NCBI RefSeq assembly: GCF_963665245.1
Contig: NZ_OY762267.1
Coordinates: forward strand, 1,860,001 to 1,924,000
DNA: 64,000 nucleotides
Source of the DNA: an uncultured Paludibaculum sp.
GTDB lineage: Bacteria > Acidobacteriota > Terriglobia > Bryobacterales > Bryobacteraceae
Direction of reading: 5' to 3'
Program-made: the position numbers and the translations under genes
Part shown: piece by piece, positions 19,801 through 27,274 of the stretch
How the letters are laid out: the number at the start of each line of letters is the position of its first letter
Numbering within the stretch: position 1 is the first letter of the stretch
Notes under the pieces: generated by a model
Databases searched by the model: none
Told to the model about the DNA's origin: nothing
What the model saw: the letters and a program-made list of their open reading frames with translations, nothing else

Positions 19801-21129
19801 CACGCCAAGTTGGGAGAGGCTCAAGCCGGCCGGAAGCGATCCGCCGGCATTGATCCAGGAGTAGGCGGGGGTTCCACCCGCGGCGGTCAACGTGTACTGA
19901 TAGGCCGAACCCGCGACGCCGGTGGGCAGCGGCGACACGGTTGTCACCGTGAGCCCGAGCCCGATAGTCAGTGTGAACGACTGAGTCGCCAGGTTCAGCC
20001 CGGCGTCCTGCACCTTGACGGTGAAGTTCGACAACCCCGACGCGGTTGGTGTGCCGCTGATCAGGCCTGCTGAAGAGAGTGACAACCCGGCAGGGAGTTG
20101 GCCCGAGATAATCGTCCACGTATGAGGAGCCGCACCGCCCACGACGGCCAGGGGTGCCGTGTAGGAGGAGCCCACTGCGCCACCCGGCAGCGTCGAGTTG
20201 GTGGTGATCGTCAGCAGCGACGAGATGCTGATCGCAAACACCTGGGTCGCCGTGGCGCTCGCCGTATCGGTGGCCCGCACCGTGAAGGTAAATGTGCCCC
20301 CGGCAAACGGTGTCCCACTCAGGGCCCCCGAGGGAGAGAGTGACAACCCCGGAGGAAGCGAACCGGACTCCAGAGTCCAACTATAGCTGGGGCTCCCGCC
20401 CGAAGCGGTCAAGTTGACGACGTAGGGCAGACCCACCGTACCGCCCGTCAGTGGACTGAGGCTGGTGATCGCCAAGCCCTGGGCGACCACTAGGGAGAAG
20501 CTTCGGGTGGAAGAGGCTTGCGCCGCATCCGTCACGCGGATGGCGAACTGCGAAGTACCCGAGGTGGTGGGCGTGCCGCTGAGGACGCCGCTGGCATTCA
20601 ACGCCAGCCCGGCGGGCAACGATCCCGAGGCCAGGGAGTAACCCAGGCTGCCGCTCCCGCCTTGCCCGGTGATCGTCGTCGAATAGGGGACGCCGACCGA
20701 ACCGCGCGGCAGCGCCGTCGTGGTGACGAACGGAGCGCCCACTGTCTGTACCGTCAGCAAGCCGGTGGTTGCGGAACCGGCTGTGGAGTTCGTCCGGTAG
20801 GCACCGACCGTTCCGAACGATCCAGATGGAAAATAAAAGGTGAAGGCCGTCGGCGATAGGCCAGGATTGCGGACATCCACCACCACTAGGTCATAGTTCA
20901 ACTGCGCATTCGGGAAAAGCCCGATATCCTCGCACGCCGGTGAGCAGGATGCCTGCGAGGCGGCCACTACTGTCGACGACGTGACCAGGGCTGGGGCGGT
21001 GTACTGGAAACTAAGGGTGCGTCCGTCTGACGCAACACCGGTGAAAGTATACACAGCGCTTGCGGCGAACGACGGCGTAACTGCTGCGAGCAGCAGAAGC
21101 AAAGCAAGGAAGATCTTTTTGGTGACCAT
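16897..21129 (-). CDS. Large secreted protein with 12 putative Ig (He_PIG-like) repeats
   Basis: A 1410-residue protein beginning MVTKKIFLALLLLL, a clear signal peptide. The ATG at 21129 is chosen over a TTG three codons earlier. After an N-terminal domain of about 130 residues come 12 tandem repeats of about 85 residues. Each has a Pro-Leu-Pro turn, GGT/S-PY-W, SG-LPxGL, SGTP (variants TGTP, AGIP, TGVP) and xFxVRVxD. These are putative Ig-fold modules common in acidobacterial surface proteins. The last 240 residues (from AGIIAQLATG) form a distinct beta-rich domain without repeats. Adhesion or polymer binding is likely; no anchor motif is visible. Confidence 0.88.
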   Translation of the reverse strand: MVTKKIFLALLLLLAAVTPSFAASAVYTFTGVASDGRTLSFQYTAPALVTSSTVVAASQASCSPACEDIGLFPNAQLNYDLVVVDVRNPGLSPTAFTFYFPSGSFGTVGAYRTNSTAGSATTGLLTVQTVGAPFVTTTALPRGSVGVPYSTTITGQGGSGSLGYSLASGSLPAGLALNASGVLSGTPTTSGTSQFAIRVTDAAQASSTRSFSLVVAQGLAITSLSPLTGGTVGLPYVVNLTASGGSPSYSWTLESGSLPPGLSLSPSGALSGTPFAGGTFTFTVRATDTASATATQVFAISISSLLTITTNSTLPGGAVGSSYTAPLAVVGGAAPHTWTIISGQLPAGLSLSSAGLISGTPTASGLSNFTVKVQDAGLNLATQSFTLTIGLGLTVTTVSPLPTGVAGSAYQYTLTAAGGTPAYSWINAGGSLPAGLSLSQLGVISGTPTTPGASTFFARVVDATATPATLPLSISILPALQITTPSALPAATPGLAYSQILSVSGGSSPYNWSLAGGSMPTGLTLSTTGLLSGTPTTAGTFNFVTRVTDAASGFSLQSFNLSVGSTLAITTSSPLPNAPLNTAYSQTLTVTGGTAPFTFGVVSGSLPTGLSLSTTGVVSGTPTVAGTSTFTVLVMDGGGLTATKELTITTGTAGFNIDSPSILPGGTQGVAYSQALAASGGTAPYSWLVTDGVLPPGLTLSTAGAVTGTPTTVGTYTFSVRATDASSTTTTKSMSITVALSGSGLTITTSSPLPVAPLNQPYSVTMAGSGGTSPYIWTFSGGSIPPGLLLNTNGMISGTPTMAGTYSFSILLTDHAGASVQGVFSLTVGSGLTITSSSTLPSGNVGSAYSQTLGASGGTPPYIFSLQAGTLPSGLQLNTGGLLAGIPLTVGTSTFTVRVQDSTGASVTGSFTVAIGAVVSGLTISPSSLPGGSLGVFYSQTLTASGGTAPYIFSLFSGTLPSGINIASGGNLSGTPISSGSFVFTIRVVDSVGTAALQLYTISIGSTIQINTPSPLPTGSVNVFYSQTLSGGGGTAPYSWSISSGSLPTGMVFSTVGTISGTPTSGGTYVFVVRLADATGASTTQSYTLTINGGVTITTPSPLPDGSVGSSYFLTFGANGGTGPYNWSVVSGAMPPGLSLATSGALTGVPSTQGQYQFVVKILDGAGLSSSAPFTLTINSGTVLPRAGIIAQLATGADWKTTIVLLNPGSSPAQVRVNLMAEDGTPLILPLTVTQSGSSITTTAAVVDRTIPANGLLQIESEAAISTTTVGWADVRSAATLSGYAIFRQRGGDGRDSEGTSPLETKYPTNVLIPYDHTSSFSTGVALVNLDTAGTLTAILRDDSGNEITRDVVSMGANGHISFSLPVRFPILNGRRGTVEFVNNQNTGTVSLGLRFSPTLSFTSVPVTPR

Positions 21130-21365
21130 ACATCTCAACTTTTCGAGGCAATTGGACGGCCAGTCGCCGCGACGGCGTGATTCAGCCTTCGGGGTGGCCG
21201 CGCAAACGTGGATTGCTGCGATTTCCGCCTCAGTATAAGCTTCCGGAATGGCATGTGTCCAAACAATTCTCGCCCATTATGTTCTAGGAACCTGGCCGGA
21301 AATCTCCATTCCGTGTCTAAGGTATCTGGCTGAGATTGACGATAGAGTCCGTGGAGACGCCGGGA

Positions 21366-21971
21366 ATGCAGATTACCAACGATGCCAGAATCGAGATCCT
21401 GAAGGACTCGGAAGAGCGCCCCCTGCTCGTACTGGAAAGCCGCCAGATGACAGCCATCGCCTTTGGCGCCGTGATGCTGGTCGGAATTCTCGCCTGCAGC
21501 GCCTACGTGGTCGGCCGCCTGCTGCCCAGCCGCCCGGAGGCGGCACCCGCCACTCAGGCTGCCGTCGTCCACAAGAGGGCGCCACAACCCACGGAGACAC
21601 CACGCCCCGTCGAGCCAGCCCCCCCGGTGACACAGGCCGTCGTCGCGCCCGCCCCGCCGCCAGTGGTGGCGCAGGCCGTCGCGCCCAAGGCCAGCCCAGC
21701 CATTCCGGACCCCACCCCGGTCCAACCTGCCTCCGCAATGGTGGAGCCCGCCAAGGGCCTGAGCTTCCTGCAAGTCGGCTCCATCGCACCGGACACCGCT
21801 CAGCCGTTCCTGGCGAACCTGGCCGCCAAGGGTTTCAAGGGCAAACTTGCGCCAGGTGCCGACAGCCGTACCGTCCGCGTCCTGGTCGGCCCCCTCCCGA
21901 AAGCCGATCTGACCGTGGTTTCAGCCGACCTGACCCAGGCTGGCTTCGCCAACTTCCCGAAATTCTATTAG
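21366..21971 (+). CDS. Membrane-anchored SPOR-like domain protein
   Basis: A 201-residue protein from the ATG at 21366, preceded by GGAG about 10 bases upstream. A TTG start ten codons earlier is less likely. A cytoplasmic segment of about 27 residues is followed by one transmembrane helix (residues 28-53, AIAFGAVMLVGILACSAYVV). A long Pro/Ala/Val linker leads to a C-terminal domain of about 70 residues (FLQVGSIAPDTAQPFLANLA... VRVLVGPLPKAD) with the beta-alpha-beta pattern of SPOR domains, which bind denuded peptidoglycan at division sites. A cell-envelope role is inferred. Its stop touches the convergent pckA stop with no spacer. Confidence 0.75.
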   Translation: MQITNDARIEILKDSEERPLLVLESRQMTAIAFGAVMLVGILACSAYVVGRLLPSRPEAAPATQAAVVHKRAPQPTETPRPVEPAPPVTQAVVAPAPPPVVAQAVAPKASPAIPDPTPVQPASAMVEPAKGLSFLQVGSIAPDTAQPFLANLAAKGFKGKLAPGADSRTVRVLVGPLPKADLTVVSADLTQAGFANFPKFY

Positions 21972-23621
21972 TTAGCTTCGGTGCGGTCCGTGCTCCTCCA
22001 GGCCGGCGGGGATGCCTTCCTCACTGGTCAGCAGCCGGAAGTTCTCAATGAAGCGCGCGGCCAGCGTATCGTACTTCCGCCGGTAGTCTTCGCGGCTCGG
22101 CCAGGTGTTGGCCGGATCCAGGATCGATTCGGGGACGCCCACACACGTTCTCGGCACCATCACGCCGAACACCTCGTCGCGCCAGAACTCGACGGCGTCC
22201 AGTCCTCCGCTCAGCGCCGCGTTCAGCAATGCACGGGTGTGCTGGATGCTGATCCGCTTCCCTACCCCGAACGGGCCACCGGTCCAACCGGTGTTCACCA
22301 ACCAGACCCGCGCGCCGTGCGCGAGCAGTTTCGACTTCAGCATCATGGCGTATTTGTAGGGGTGATGCACCATGAACGGCGCGCCGAAGCAGGCGCTGAA
22401 GGTGATCTCCGGCTCGATGCCCAACCCGATCTCGGTACCGGCGATCTTGCTCGTGTACCCGCTCATGAAATGGTAAACGGCTTGGTCGGGGGTCAGCCGC
22501 GCGATGGGCGGCAGCACCCCAGAGGCGTCGCAGGTCAGAAACACAACATTCCGGGGATGCCCGGCCCGCTTCTCCGGCAGCGCGTTGTCGATGTAGCGCA
22601 GCGGATAGGCGGCGCGCGTGTTCTCCGTCAGCCTGTCGTCATTCAGGTCGAGCTTCCGTGTGCGTGGATCGAAGACCACGTTTTCCAGAATCGTCCCAAA
22701 GCGCCGCGTACAGGCATGGATCTGCGGTTCCGCCGATTCCGACAGCCGGATCACCTTGGCATAGCACCCGTCCTCGAAGTTGAAGACCCCATCGTCGGAC
22801 CAGCCGTGTTCGTCGTCGCCAATCAGATGCCGCATGGGGTCGGCGGAGAGCGTCGTCTTGCCGGTCCCGGAAAGGCCAAAGAAAATGGCGGAATCGCCGG
22901 CCTCGCCTACGTTGGCGGAGCAGTGCATGGGCAGCACCCCATCCAACGGCAGCAGGGCATTCAATACGGTAAAGACCGTCTTCTTGATCTCGCCCCCGTA
23001 GCAGGTGCCGCCGATGATGGCCAGGCGGGCCGCCAGGTTCAGAACTATGAATGTCTCTGTCCGCGTGGAGTCGATTAGCGGGCTGGCATTGAAGCCAGGT
23101 GCGGCGATCACGGTGAACTCCGGCACATGATTCCTGTACGCGTCCAGATTGTCCGGCTTCAGAAACATGGTGCGGGCAAACAGGCTATGCCAGGCGTCTT
23201 CGGTGATGATCCGCACGGGCAGGCGGTAGGCTGGGTCGGCTCCGCCAAAGCAATCCTGGACAAAGACGTCGCGACCCTGCAGGTAGGCATGGACCCGCGC
23301 CAGCAAAGCGTGGAAGTTCTCCGCCGGGAATGGACGGTTGTGCTGGCCCCACCAGATGTACTCCTCCGAAGACGGCTCGCGGACGACGAACTTGTCCGCC
23401 GCGGCCCGGGCGGTGTGTTTGCCAGTGTGCACCACCAGCGGCCCGTCATGGGACAGATAGCCCTCGCCTCGGAAGATCGACTCCTCGTAGAGGGCCGGCT
23501 CCGACAGATTCCAGTAGACCCGGCCAAGATTGCCAAGGCCATGATTCTGAAGGCCATATACGCTCGCGGCGGCGTTCGCCTGGGCGGTCGCGGGTGTGGG
23601 TGTGTCAGGGTATCGGCTCAT
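21972..23621 (-). CDS. pckA: Phosphoenolpyruvate carboxykinase (ATP)
   Basis: A 549-residue protein of normal length for the ATP-dependent family, which converts oxaloacetate plus ATP to PEP, CO2 and ADP in gluconeogenesis. The kinase-1 P-loop reads FGLSGTGKTTLS, and the upstream IGGTCYGGEIKK and downstream DDEHGWSDDGVFNFEDGCYAK are the standard Mn/Mg and substrate-binding segments. The ATG at 23621 has AGGAGGAAG just upstream. It lies 10 bp after the aspartate aminotransferase gene, so the two are probably one operon linking aspartate, oxaloacetate and PEP. Confidence 0.97.
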   Translation of the reverse strand: MSRYPDTPTPATAQANAAASVYGLQNHGLGNLGRVYWNLSEPALYEESIFRGEGYLSHDGPLVVHTGKHTARAAADKFVVREPSSEEYIWWGQHNRPFPAENFHALLARVHAYLQGRDVFVQDCFGGADPAYRLPVRIITEDAWHSLFARTMFLKPDNLDAYRNHVPEFTVIAAPGFNASPLIDSTRTETFIVLNLAARLAIIGGTCYGGEIKKTVFTVLNALLPLDGVLPMHCSANVGEAGDSAIFFGLSGTGKTTLSADPMRHLIGDDEHGWSDDGVFNFEDGCYAKVIRLSESAEPQIHACTRRFGTILENVVFDPRTRKLDLNDDRLTENTRAAYPLRYIDNALPEKRAGHPRNVVFLTCDASGVLPPIARLTPDQAVYHFMSGYTSKIAGTEIGLGIEPEITFSACFGAPFMVHHPYKYAMMLKSKLLAHGARVWLVNTGWTGGPFGVGKRISIQHTRALLNAALSGGLDAVEFWRDEVFGVMVPRTCVGVPESILDPANTWPSREDYRRKYDTLAARFIENFRLLTSEEGIPAGLEEHGPHRS

Positions 23622-23631
23622 GGCTTCCTCC

Positions 23632-24849
23632 TCACATCCAGTCCCTGACCAGCCGGCGGTCACCCAGGAACAGCTCATTGGGCGCTGTCGGGTCGAGAGC
23701 CCAGCGGATCCGCTCCACGCCCTGCGTGATCTCCTTGGCCGTCCCGCAGAAGCTGATGCGCAGGTGACCTTCCATGCCGAACTCCCGGCCTGGCACGGTC
23801 ACCACCCTGACTTTCTGGAGAAGGAACTCCGCCAGTTTCTGCGAGTTCTTCTCGTAGTGGCTGAAGTCGGGGAAGCAGTAGAAGGCCCCATCCGGCTTGG
23901 TAACTCGCAGGCCGGGAAACGCGTTCAGTTGATCGATCAGGATGTTGCGGTTGTTTTCCAGTGTCAGCCGCAGGGCCTCGATGGAGTTCTGGATGCCGTT
24001 CAGGGCGCCGGCCGCCGCCCATTGAGACGGGGTGGCCGGACCGGATGTCTGCTGCGATTGGATGGTCGCCATGGCTTGGACCAACTCGCGGCTGCCGACG
24101 GCCCAGCCGATGCGGAAGCCCGTCATGGCATACATCTTCGACACGCAATTGATGACCACGAGCTTCGACTGGTCCAGGTCCTCGTGCGAGAAGTCATAGC
24201 AATTCACAGGTGTGCGGCCGTCGAACACCAGCCGGTTATAGGTGTCGTCCATGATGAGGTACAACGACTTGCGCGCGGCGAGCTCGACCACCTGACCGAT
24301 GAAGTCGCGGCTATACATAACGCCCGAAGGGTTGTTCGGACTATTTAGAATGATGGCTTTGGTATAGCTGCCAACCGCGTCTTCGATCTCGCGAATAGTG
24401 GGGTGGAACGAACCGTCCTCCGGGACGATGGGCACCGGCACGCCTCCGGCCAGCTTCACCATCTCCGGATAGCTCACCCAATACGGAGCCGGGAAAATGA
24501 CCTCGTCTTTGGGATCGAGCACCGCGATCAGCGCCGCCATGATGGCCTGCTTGGCCCCGCAGGACGCAACGACATTCTCGGGCCGCGCCAGCCGGCCATA
24601 GTGTTCCTCGGTGTACCGGATGATGGCTTTCTTCAGCATGGGGATGCCATCCGGCGGGGTGTACTTGATGTCGCCGGAGTTCAAAACGCCCGTACAGGCG
24701 ACGATGGCGTCGATGGGCGTTTTGCTCTTCGGCTCGCCGCCGCCCAGGTGGATCACGGGCTCGCCTTTTTCGCGGAGCTGAGCGGCGGTCTGGTTCAACT
24801 TGAGCGTGACGGACTCGTGGATGGAGCGGGCCATCTGGCTGAGGCTCAT
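23632..24849 (-). CDS. Aspartate/aromatic aminotransferase, class I PLP enzyme
   Basis: A 405-residue fold-type I aminotransferase starting MSLSQMARSI, with GAGGAAA upstream of the ATG at 24849. Conserved elements include SCGAKQAI for phosphate binding, LNSPNNPSG, DDTYNRLVF and the lysine in CVSKMYAMTGFRIGW that forms the PLP Schiff base. The C-terminal RISFCG motif carries the substrate carboxylate-binding arginine. Length and motifs match bacterial subgroup I-gamma aspartate aminotransferases. Its position directly before pckA fits aspartate-to-oxaloacetate supply for gluconeogenesis. Confidence 0.92.
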   Translation of the reverse strand: MSLSQMARSIHESVTLKLNQTAAQLREKGEPVIHLGGGEPKSKTPIDAIVACTGVLNSGDIKYTPPDGIPMLKKAIIRYTEEHYGRLARPENVVASCGAKQAIMAALIAVLDPKDEVIFPAPYWVSYPEMVKLAGGVPVPIVPEDGSFHPTIREIEDAVGSYTKAIILNSPNNPSGVMYSRDFIGQVVELAARKSLYLIMDDTYNRLVFDGRTPVNCYDFSHEDLDQSKLVVINCVSKMYAMTGFRIGWAVGSRELVQAMATIQSQQTSGPATPSQWAAAGALNGIQNSIEALRLTLENNRNILIDQLNAFPGLRVTKPDGAFYCFPDFSHYEKNSQKLAEFLLQKVRVVTVPGREFGMEGHLRISFCGTAKEITQGVERIRWALDPTAPNELFLGDRRLVRDWM

Positions 24850-24987
24850 CGTTTCCTCTCCCGCCCAGGAAATTCCCTTTGAGCCCTCTGCCTGGATCCG
24901 CACCGCCGGAAGTGGCTGGCGGAGATTAGCAATATAATGACCACCAGCCCGCGCGGGACGCAAGCGAAATCGACACCCAGGGACGCG

Positions 24988-25767
24988 CTACCACATGTGG
25001 TAGTAGCCGTCGGAACTGCCCACCTTCACATCCACCCCGAAGAGCGCGCCGAGCGAATCTTCCCGCAGACAATCCGCCTTGGCGCCGTCGGTATGCATGC
25101 GGCCCTCCCGCAGCGTGAGGACACGGCCAATCTCGGGAATGATGTCCGGCAGATGATGGGTCACCAGGATGACGGTGACGCCGCCCTCCGCCAACTTCCG
25201 CATGGAGTCGCGGACTTCGCGCTGGGCCCGGATGTCGAGGCTGTTCGTGGGCTCGTCGAGAATCAGAGCCTTGGGCCCGTGGACGAGCGCGCGGGCAAAG
25301 ACCGCCCGGCGCTGCTCGCCGCTGGACATCTCGGTGAGCTTCCGATCGGCCAGATGCTCGATGTCGAAGAAGGCGAGGGCCTGACGCGCCTGATCCTCCA
25401 TCTTCGGCGTCACCTCGTGGTTGGGCCAGATGCCAATGCTGCCGAAGAAGCCACTGAGCGCGGTCTCCATGGCGGAATAAGGCTTCACGCACGTCTCCAC
25501 CAGATCGTTGGTCACGATGCCCAACAAGCTGCGCAGCTCGAACAGGTGCCATACCTCCTTGCCCCAGATGCGCAGGCGGCAGGCCGGAGGGGCATAGCGC
25601 GGGTAGCACTCCCGGGTGATCGCCTTGATCAGCGTCGACTTACCACTGCCGTTCGGACCGAGAATGGCCGTGTGTTCTCCGGTTTCGATGGAGAACGTCA
25701 GCTCGCGTAACGCGGGATAGCCTTCCCGATGGACCGTGACGTTCTCGAATTCGATCAGTTTGGGCAT
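24988..25767 (-). CDS. ABC transporter-type ATP-binding protein
   Basis: A 259-residue single ABC domain with Walker A GPNGSGKST, Q-loop region, signature MSSGEQRRAVFAR, Walker B ALILDEPTNSLD and the switch histidine in ILVTHH. The closest resemblance is to the YlmA/ModF-like group of soluble ABC ATPases. No permease lies next to it, so its partner is either elsewhere or absent. The gene ends 138 bp before the aminotransferase start on the same strand and begins 55 bp from a divergent glycosyltransferase gene. The ribosome site is weak. Confidence 0.9.
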   Translation of the reverse strand: MPKLIEFENVTVHREGYPALRELTFSIETGEHTAILGPNGSGKSTLIKAITRECYPRYAPPACRLRIWGKEVWHLFELRSLLGIVTNDLVETCVKPYSAMETALSGFFGSIGIWPNHEVTPKMEDQARQALAFFDIEHLADRKLTEMSSGEQRRAVFARALVHGPKALILDEPTNSLDIRAQREVRDSMRKLAEGGVTVILVTHHLPDIIPEIGRVLTLREGRMHTDGAKADCLREDSLGALFGVDVKVGSSDGYYHMW

Positions 25768-25822
25768 GAACCCGTCATTTTAGCCGACCACCTTGGGGGC
25801 CGTGAAATGCTAGCCTCGAAGC

Positions 25823-27265
25823 TTGAAGCGCGTCCTTCCGATTGCAGTTGTGCTCCTTGTGCAGGCGGTTTTGCTCTTCGCGAACCTCGACCTGCTGCCC
25901 ATTTGGACCGATGAACTGTTCACGTTCCAGACCATCCCGCACCCGCTCTCTGAGATCGTGCCCATCCTGCAGCGGGATATCCATCCGCCGCTCTACTACT
26001 TCCTGTTGCACGCCTGGCCCTCGCACACTCTGGCCGGACTTCGTGCCTTCTCGGGACTCTGGGCGTTGATCGCCACGCTGCTGCTGGATCTGCTGTGGAC
26101 CCGGAACTGGCGGCCCGCGCGCCGCTGGCTGGCCTTGAGCCTGTTTGCCTTCTCGCCCTGTCTGCTGCTCTATGGCCGGATGGCGCGCTCATACTCAATG
26201 CAGACCGCGCTCATGATCGCCGCGGTCTACTTCCTGTGGCGCTGGATCCGTACCCGCACGGGCTTCTGGCCTGCGCTGGTCAGCGTGTTGCTGTTGCTCT
26301 ACACGCACTACGTGCCAGGGCTGGCCGTGCTGGCCGCGTGTGCGTTGCCCGCGGTGGCTCTGGTTGGACCGGGCCGGACCGCCCTGCTGATGATCTCGGC
26401 GCTGGTCGGGTATCTGCCCTGGCTGTTCAAGTTCACCGACGCCCTGGGCCGCTGGGGACAGGCGGCAGGGTTCTCGTCCCGCTATGCGCTCACCGGTTCC
26501 TCGCTGCTGGAGCAGCCCATCAAGATCGGCTTTGGCGTGGTCTCGCTCAGCATTGGCGAGAGCTTCCCGTTCCTGGCTCTACTGCTAGCCCCGCTTGTGC
26601 TGTGGCTGGCCCTGCGGGGCGCAAGGGTGTGTCCGAAGCCGCTTGTCGCATTCCTCGCGGCCTTGGCGTTGGTAGGCTACCTGGGTGTGTCGCGTTGGGT
26701 GAGTTACCCGTTCATCCCGGCACGGCTGCTGTGGCTACTGCCGTTCCTCGTGATGGTCGTGGCCATCGGGCTCACGCCCATCGGCCGTGTGCGTTGGTGG
26801 GCCGCGGCTCTGCTGCTGGTCAGCACCGCGGTTTCGTTGAGCTTCTATTTCACGAAGCAGAACTACCTGAATCCGGGCTATGCCGCGCCGCTGCGGGAGA
26901 TCGCTGACCGGCTCAACCAGCAGGCCGGTCCGTCAGACCTGATCCTGATCGACGCCTTCAATACGGACGGGGCCGCGCTGCAGCACTACCTTTCGGGCCG
27001 GACCCGTTCCATCGTTCTCAACACCGGAGCAGAGCAGAAGGCCAGCCTGCTTTTGCCCGCCGCCCAAACCACGTGGATTGTGCGCAACCAGCGGGATGTC
27101 TCGCCCGGCGGCGTAACCACCACGATGGAGGATTCGGCCTGTCAGGCCCGCCACCGCGTGGTGAGTCTGTACGAGCCGTATGCGCAGTGGCAGGAGTGGC
27201 TGCTGCGGCGTTTCATGGCGCCCGCGCCGACCCATTTCTATCAATTGACCACCTGCACCCCGTAG
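25823..27265 (+). CDS. Multi-pass membrane glycosyltransferase (GT39/ArnT-like)
   Basis: A 480-residue protein with a signal-anchor start and about ten to twelve hydrophobic helices. The first extracytoplasmic loop has LLPIWTDELFTF and then DIHPPLYYFLLHAW. The DE acidic pair and the HPPL element are the hallmarks of lipid-linked sugar transferases of the GT-C fold (PMT/ArnT type). A C-terminal soluble domain of about 110 residues follows. It probably moves a sugar from a polyprenyl carrier onto an envelope acceptor. It starts at TTG with only a poor Shine-Dalgarno, and converges on the kinase gene. Confidence 0.8.
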   Translation: MKRVLPIAVVLLVQAVLLFANLDLLPIWTDELFTFQTIPHPLSEIVPILQRDIHPPLYYFLLHAWPSHTLAGLRAFSGLWALIATLLLDLLWTRNWRPARRWLALSLFAFSPCLLLYGRMARSYSMQTALMIAAVYFLWRWIRTRTGFWPALVSVLLLLYTHYVPGLAVLAACALPAVALVGPGRTALLMISALVGYLPWLFKFTDALGRWGQAAGFSSRYALTGSSLLEQPIKIGFGVVSLSIGESFPFLALLLAPLVLWLALRGARVCPKPLVAFLAALALVGYLGVSRWVSYPFIPARLLWLLPFLVMVVAIGLTPIGRVRWWAAALLLVSTAVSLSFYFTKQNYLNPGYAAPLREIADRLNQQAGPSDLILIDAFNTDGAALQHYLSGRTRSIVLNTGAEQKASLLLPAAQTTWIVRNQRDVSPGGVTTTMEDSACQARHRVVSLYEPYAQWQEWLLRRFMAPAPTHFYQLTTCTP

Positions 27266-27274
27266 GCAAGGCGT

